Assembly: GCF_947495325.1 (NCBI RefSeq)
Contig: NZ_CANLYK010000001.1
Span: 1,846,178-1,910,177, forward strand
Direction of reading: 5' to 3'
Length of the DNA stretch: 64,000 nt
Origin: an uncultured Allomuricauda sp.
Lineage (GTDB): Bacteria > Bacteroidota > Bacteroidia > Flavobacteriales > Flavobacteriaceae
Each line of letters opens with the position of its first letter. Positions within the stretch are counted from its first letter, which is position 1. The notes under the pieces are model-generated. The model saw nothing but the letters and a program-made list of their open reading frames with translations. It was not told where the DNA came from and searched no databases. Position numbers and translations under genes: made by a program. This document shows positions 62,052-64,000 of this stretch, in pieces.

Positions 62052-63782
62052 TCATCTAATTACCAAACGATGCACCTCCGTTTTGTCAGCTGCAATAATC
62101 CTCAGAAAATATAGTCCTGCAGTATATTGTTCAACGTTAAAAGAAGTTCCCATCTTATAACTACTTTTATGGATTACTCTTCCCTCCATATTTATTAATT
62201 GGATAGTTACGTCTTTATAATTTGCGTTCTCCAATCGAAAAGCAGAACTTGTGGGATTGGGATAAAATAAAGTTTGAGCTTGCTTCTCAGCAAGCACATC
62301 AAAAAGTTCAATGTCATCAGGGAGTTGGACCTTCAGTGGAGTACTTGATTGAAATTCGTAAGCTCCTACACCAAAACCACTTCCCGAAGGCCGTGTTGCA
62401 TTATCCATATCAAAAGTTATACCCCACGAAGCTATATCGGATCCAACATCGACAACATCTGAGCTTGAAGAAGAGGGGCTAAAATCATTGTTTAAGACAT
62501 CCGTTAATCCTAAAGTATCTATTTGACGAGTCATAATATTTGAATAGATATTGGTTAACAAACTATCCCTTGTATCCCTCTCATTAAAATCAAAATAGCT
62601 TTCTTGATTTTGCTTCCAAGTATTTCCTCCCTCAAAATCATATCCTGGATCAACCACCAGGTTATTTACAAAATAGGATGGAACCTCGCTTTGATTCCTA
62701 TATAAATCAGCCGGATTAACCGGATGTAATACAGTTGTATTATAATGTACACCTGCTCTTTCAGGCTCCACTATGGTATTGTTCGCCACATAATACCCTT
62801 CGTTTAAATCTTCAAATTCATGCCGATTGTGAAGAAAGATTCCATGCATTTTGGGTTTTACAAATACATTATTATAAACCTTTGTTCCACTTTCACCATT
62901 AATTATTTGCATTCCCCATCCTTTTTCCAGAGGGCCGTTTACCACATGATTATTGTAAACTTCATAAGCTCCGCCTCCCAAGCTCATAGCAAATGCCTGT
63001 CCCCAATTGCCACGTGTTCCATAATCGTAAATAATATTGTCTCTTACCTTGCTATTTATATGGGCCAAATTCAATTGAATAGCGTCCCAACCTGTATCTT
63101 CAACTATATTATGATGGATATCTACATTTTCAAGCCAATGTCCATAGACTTCTGTGCCACTGCAATTACGTCCAGAATCCAACTTATAACCCAACGTAAA
63201 ACCAATATAAATGCCTTCTCCATGGGTATTATGAATGTAATTATGATGGATATTTAAATTTTTCATTACAAAACCATTAGCTCTCCAAGTATCAGAATTA
63301 TTACAATCTGGGTCTGTTTTTGCCATCAACCCCGCAAAACCGGCATGAGCAACTTCAATATGGTCAATTTCAACATCAGTACTTAGCGCGCTCAAAACCA
63401 TTCCCATGGCCCATGACCCCGTTCCTTCAATTTTAATTCCATAATTATAATTAACATCACCAGTACCTGTCAAATGAATATATTTACTGTTTTTGAACTC
63501 TAACGCAGAATAGGCTGTTTCATCAAGAACAACTTGACCACCGCAATTTTTAAATACAACAGGGTTGTTTGCGGTTCCTTCAAAATCATAAAAACGAATA
63601 CCAGCATAGTTTCCTGCCGGTATGCAAATTGTGTCTCCTGGAGAATAACTGATATTGGAAGCCCAAACAAGATTTAAAGTCGATGCAGACAGACCGGTTA
63701 ACGTAACATCGCAATTACAGGTCTGAGATTTTACGATAAATGAAGTGATGAAAAAAATGGTCCCGAGTAATAGTTTCCTCAT
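62052..63782 (-). CDS. Secreted right-handed parallel beta-helix protein with T9SS type A C-terminal sorting domain
   Basis: Signal peptide; repeated beta-helix motifs (NVDIHHNIVEDTGWDAIQL, YEVYNNHVVNG); C-terminal YPNPTSSAFRLEN...YTAGLYFLRIIAADKTEVHRLVIR. Confidence 0.88.
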   Translation of the reverse strand: MRKLLLGTIFFITSFIVKSQTCNCDVTLTGLSASTLNLVWASNISYSPGDTICIPAGNYAGIRFYDFEGTANNPVVFKNCGGQVVLDETAYSALEFKNSKYIHLTGTGDVNYNYGIKIEGTGSWAMGMVLSALSTDVEIDHIEVAHAGFAGLMAKTDPDCNNSDTWRANGFVMKNLNIHHNYIHNTHGEGIYIGFTLGYKLDSGRNCSGTEVYGHWLENVDIHHNIVEDTGWDAIQLNLAHINSKVRDNIIYDYGTRGNWGQAFAMSLGGGAYEVYNNHVVNGPLEKGWGMQIINGESGTKVYNNVFVKPKMHGIFLHNRHEFEDLNEGYYVANNTIVEPERAGVHYNTTVLHPVNPADLYRNQSEVPSYFVNNLVVDPGYDFEGGNTWKQNQESYFDFNERDTRDSLLTNIYSNIMTRQIDTLGLTDVLNNDFSPSSSSSDVVDVGSDIASWGITFDMDNATRPSGSGFGVGAYEFQSSTPLKVQLPDDIELFDVLAEKQAQTLFYPNPTSSAFRLENANYKDVTIQLINMEGRVIHKSSYKMGTSFNVEQYTAGLYFLRIIAADKTEVHRLVIR

Positions 63783-63932
63783 AAAATGTGGTTTTAAAAA
63801 TTAAATACCACAGCTAGTCAACTACATTATAAATATAGATTTGAAAAAGTAGGTTCAAGTATAGGATACTCAAATATATAAATAAGTAAGAAATATCCTA
63901 CAATTATATTGATTATAAAGAAGTTTTAAAAC

Positions 63933-63965
63933 AAAAAAAGTCCCTTGCGTAGTGCAAGGGACTTT
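63933..63965 (-). terminator. Intrinsic terminator of the rRNA operon
   Basis: aaagtcccttgc-gtagt-gcaagggacttt stem directly 3' of 5S; T tract on the minus strand. Confidence 0.88.
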
Positions 63966-63967
63966 CA

Positions 63968-64000
63968 AGGAAGGCGGCGACCTACTCTCCCACTTGGTAT
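63968..64000 (-). rRNA. rrf: 5S ribosomal RNA, 3' end only, truncated by window edge
   Basis: Minus strand reads ATACCAAGTGGGAGAGTAGGTCGCCGCCTTCC, typical of a Bacteroidetes 5S 3' end. Confidence 0.88.

Noticed and set aside
62820-63257. 145-aa plus-strand ORF inside the beta-helix gene
   Set aside because: Antisense to a T9SS cargo gene with signal peptide and sorting domain; no coding signature.
1-64000. CRISPR arrays, insertion sequences, integrases, phage genes
   Set aside because: No regularly spaced repeats, transposase or integrase motifs seen in any translated ORF.

Overview
The window reads as a chromosomal segment of a marine-type Flavobacteriaceae genome (AT-rich, T9SS/gliding genes, SusC/SusD pair, Bacteroidetes-style promoters). 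It is mostly housekeeping: mpl, obgE, a fused hpt-adk, purK/purE, gcvP, pafA, mlaE/mlaF, manC, pdhC/pdhA, cdd, porV, gldJ, murF, queD, folC, tonB/exbD/exbB, nhaD, gltB/gltD, two tRNA-Val genes (GAC and UAC anticodons), and the 3' end of a 5S rRNA at the right edge. I see no CRISPR array, transposon, prophage or recognisable defence island. Accessory content is a SUKH-TPR protein cut by the left edge, a KAS III / methyltransferase / GT2 / 2-hydroxyacid dehydrogenase run, and a SusC-SusD-lipoprotein-arylsulfotransferase locus with a small AraC-type regulator. I did not find a convincing undescribed system. The best leads are: porU missing from the gldJ/porV locus, the SusCD-arylsulfotransferase locus and its structured leader, the KAS III/MTase/GT2 run behind a perfect 18-bp palindrome, a UbiA-like protein with a lost first Asp motif, and an in-frame HPRT-Adk fusion. 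All product calls come from reading the translated ORFs by eye. No database search was run.
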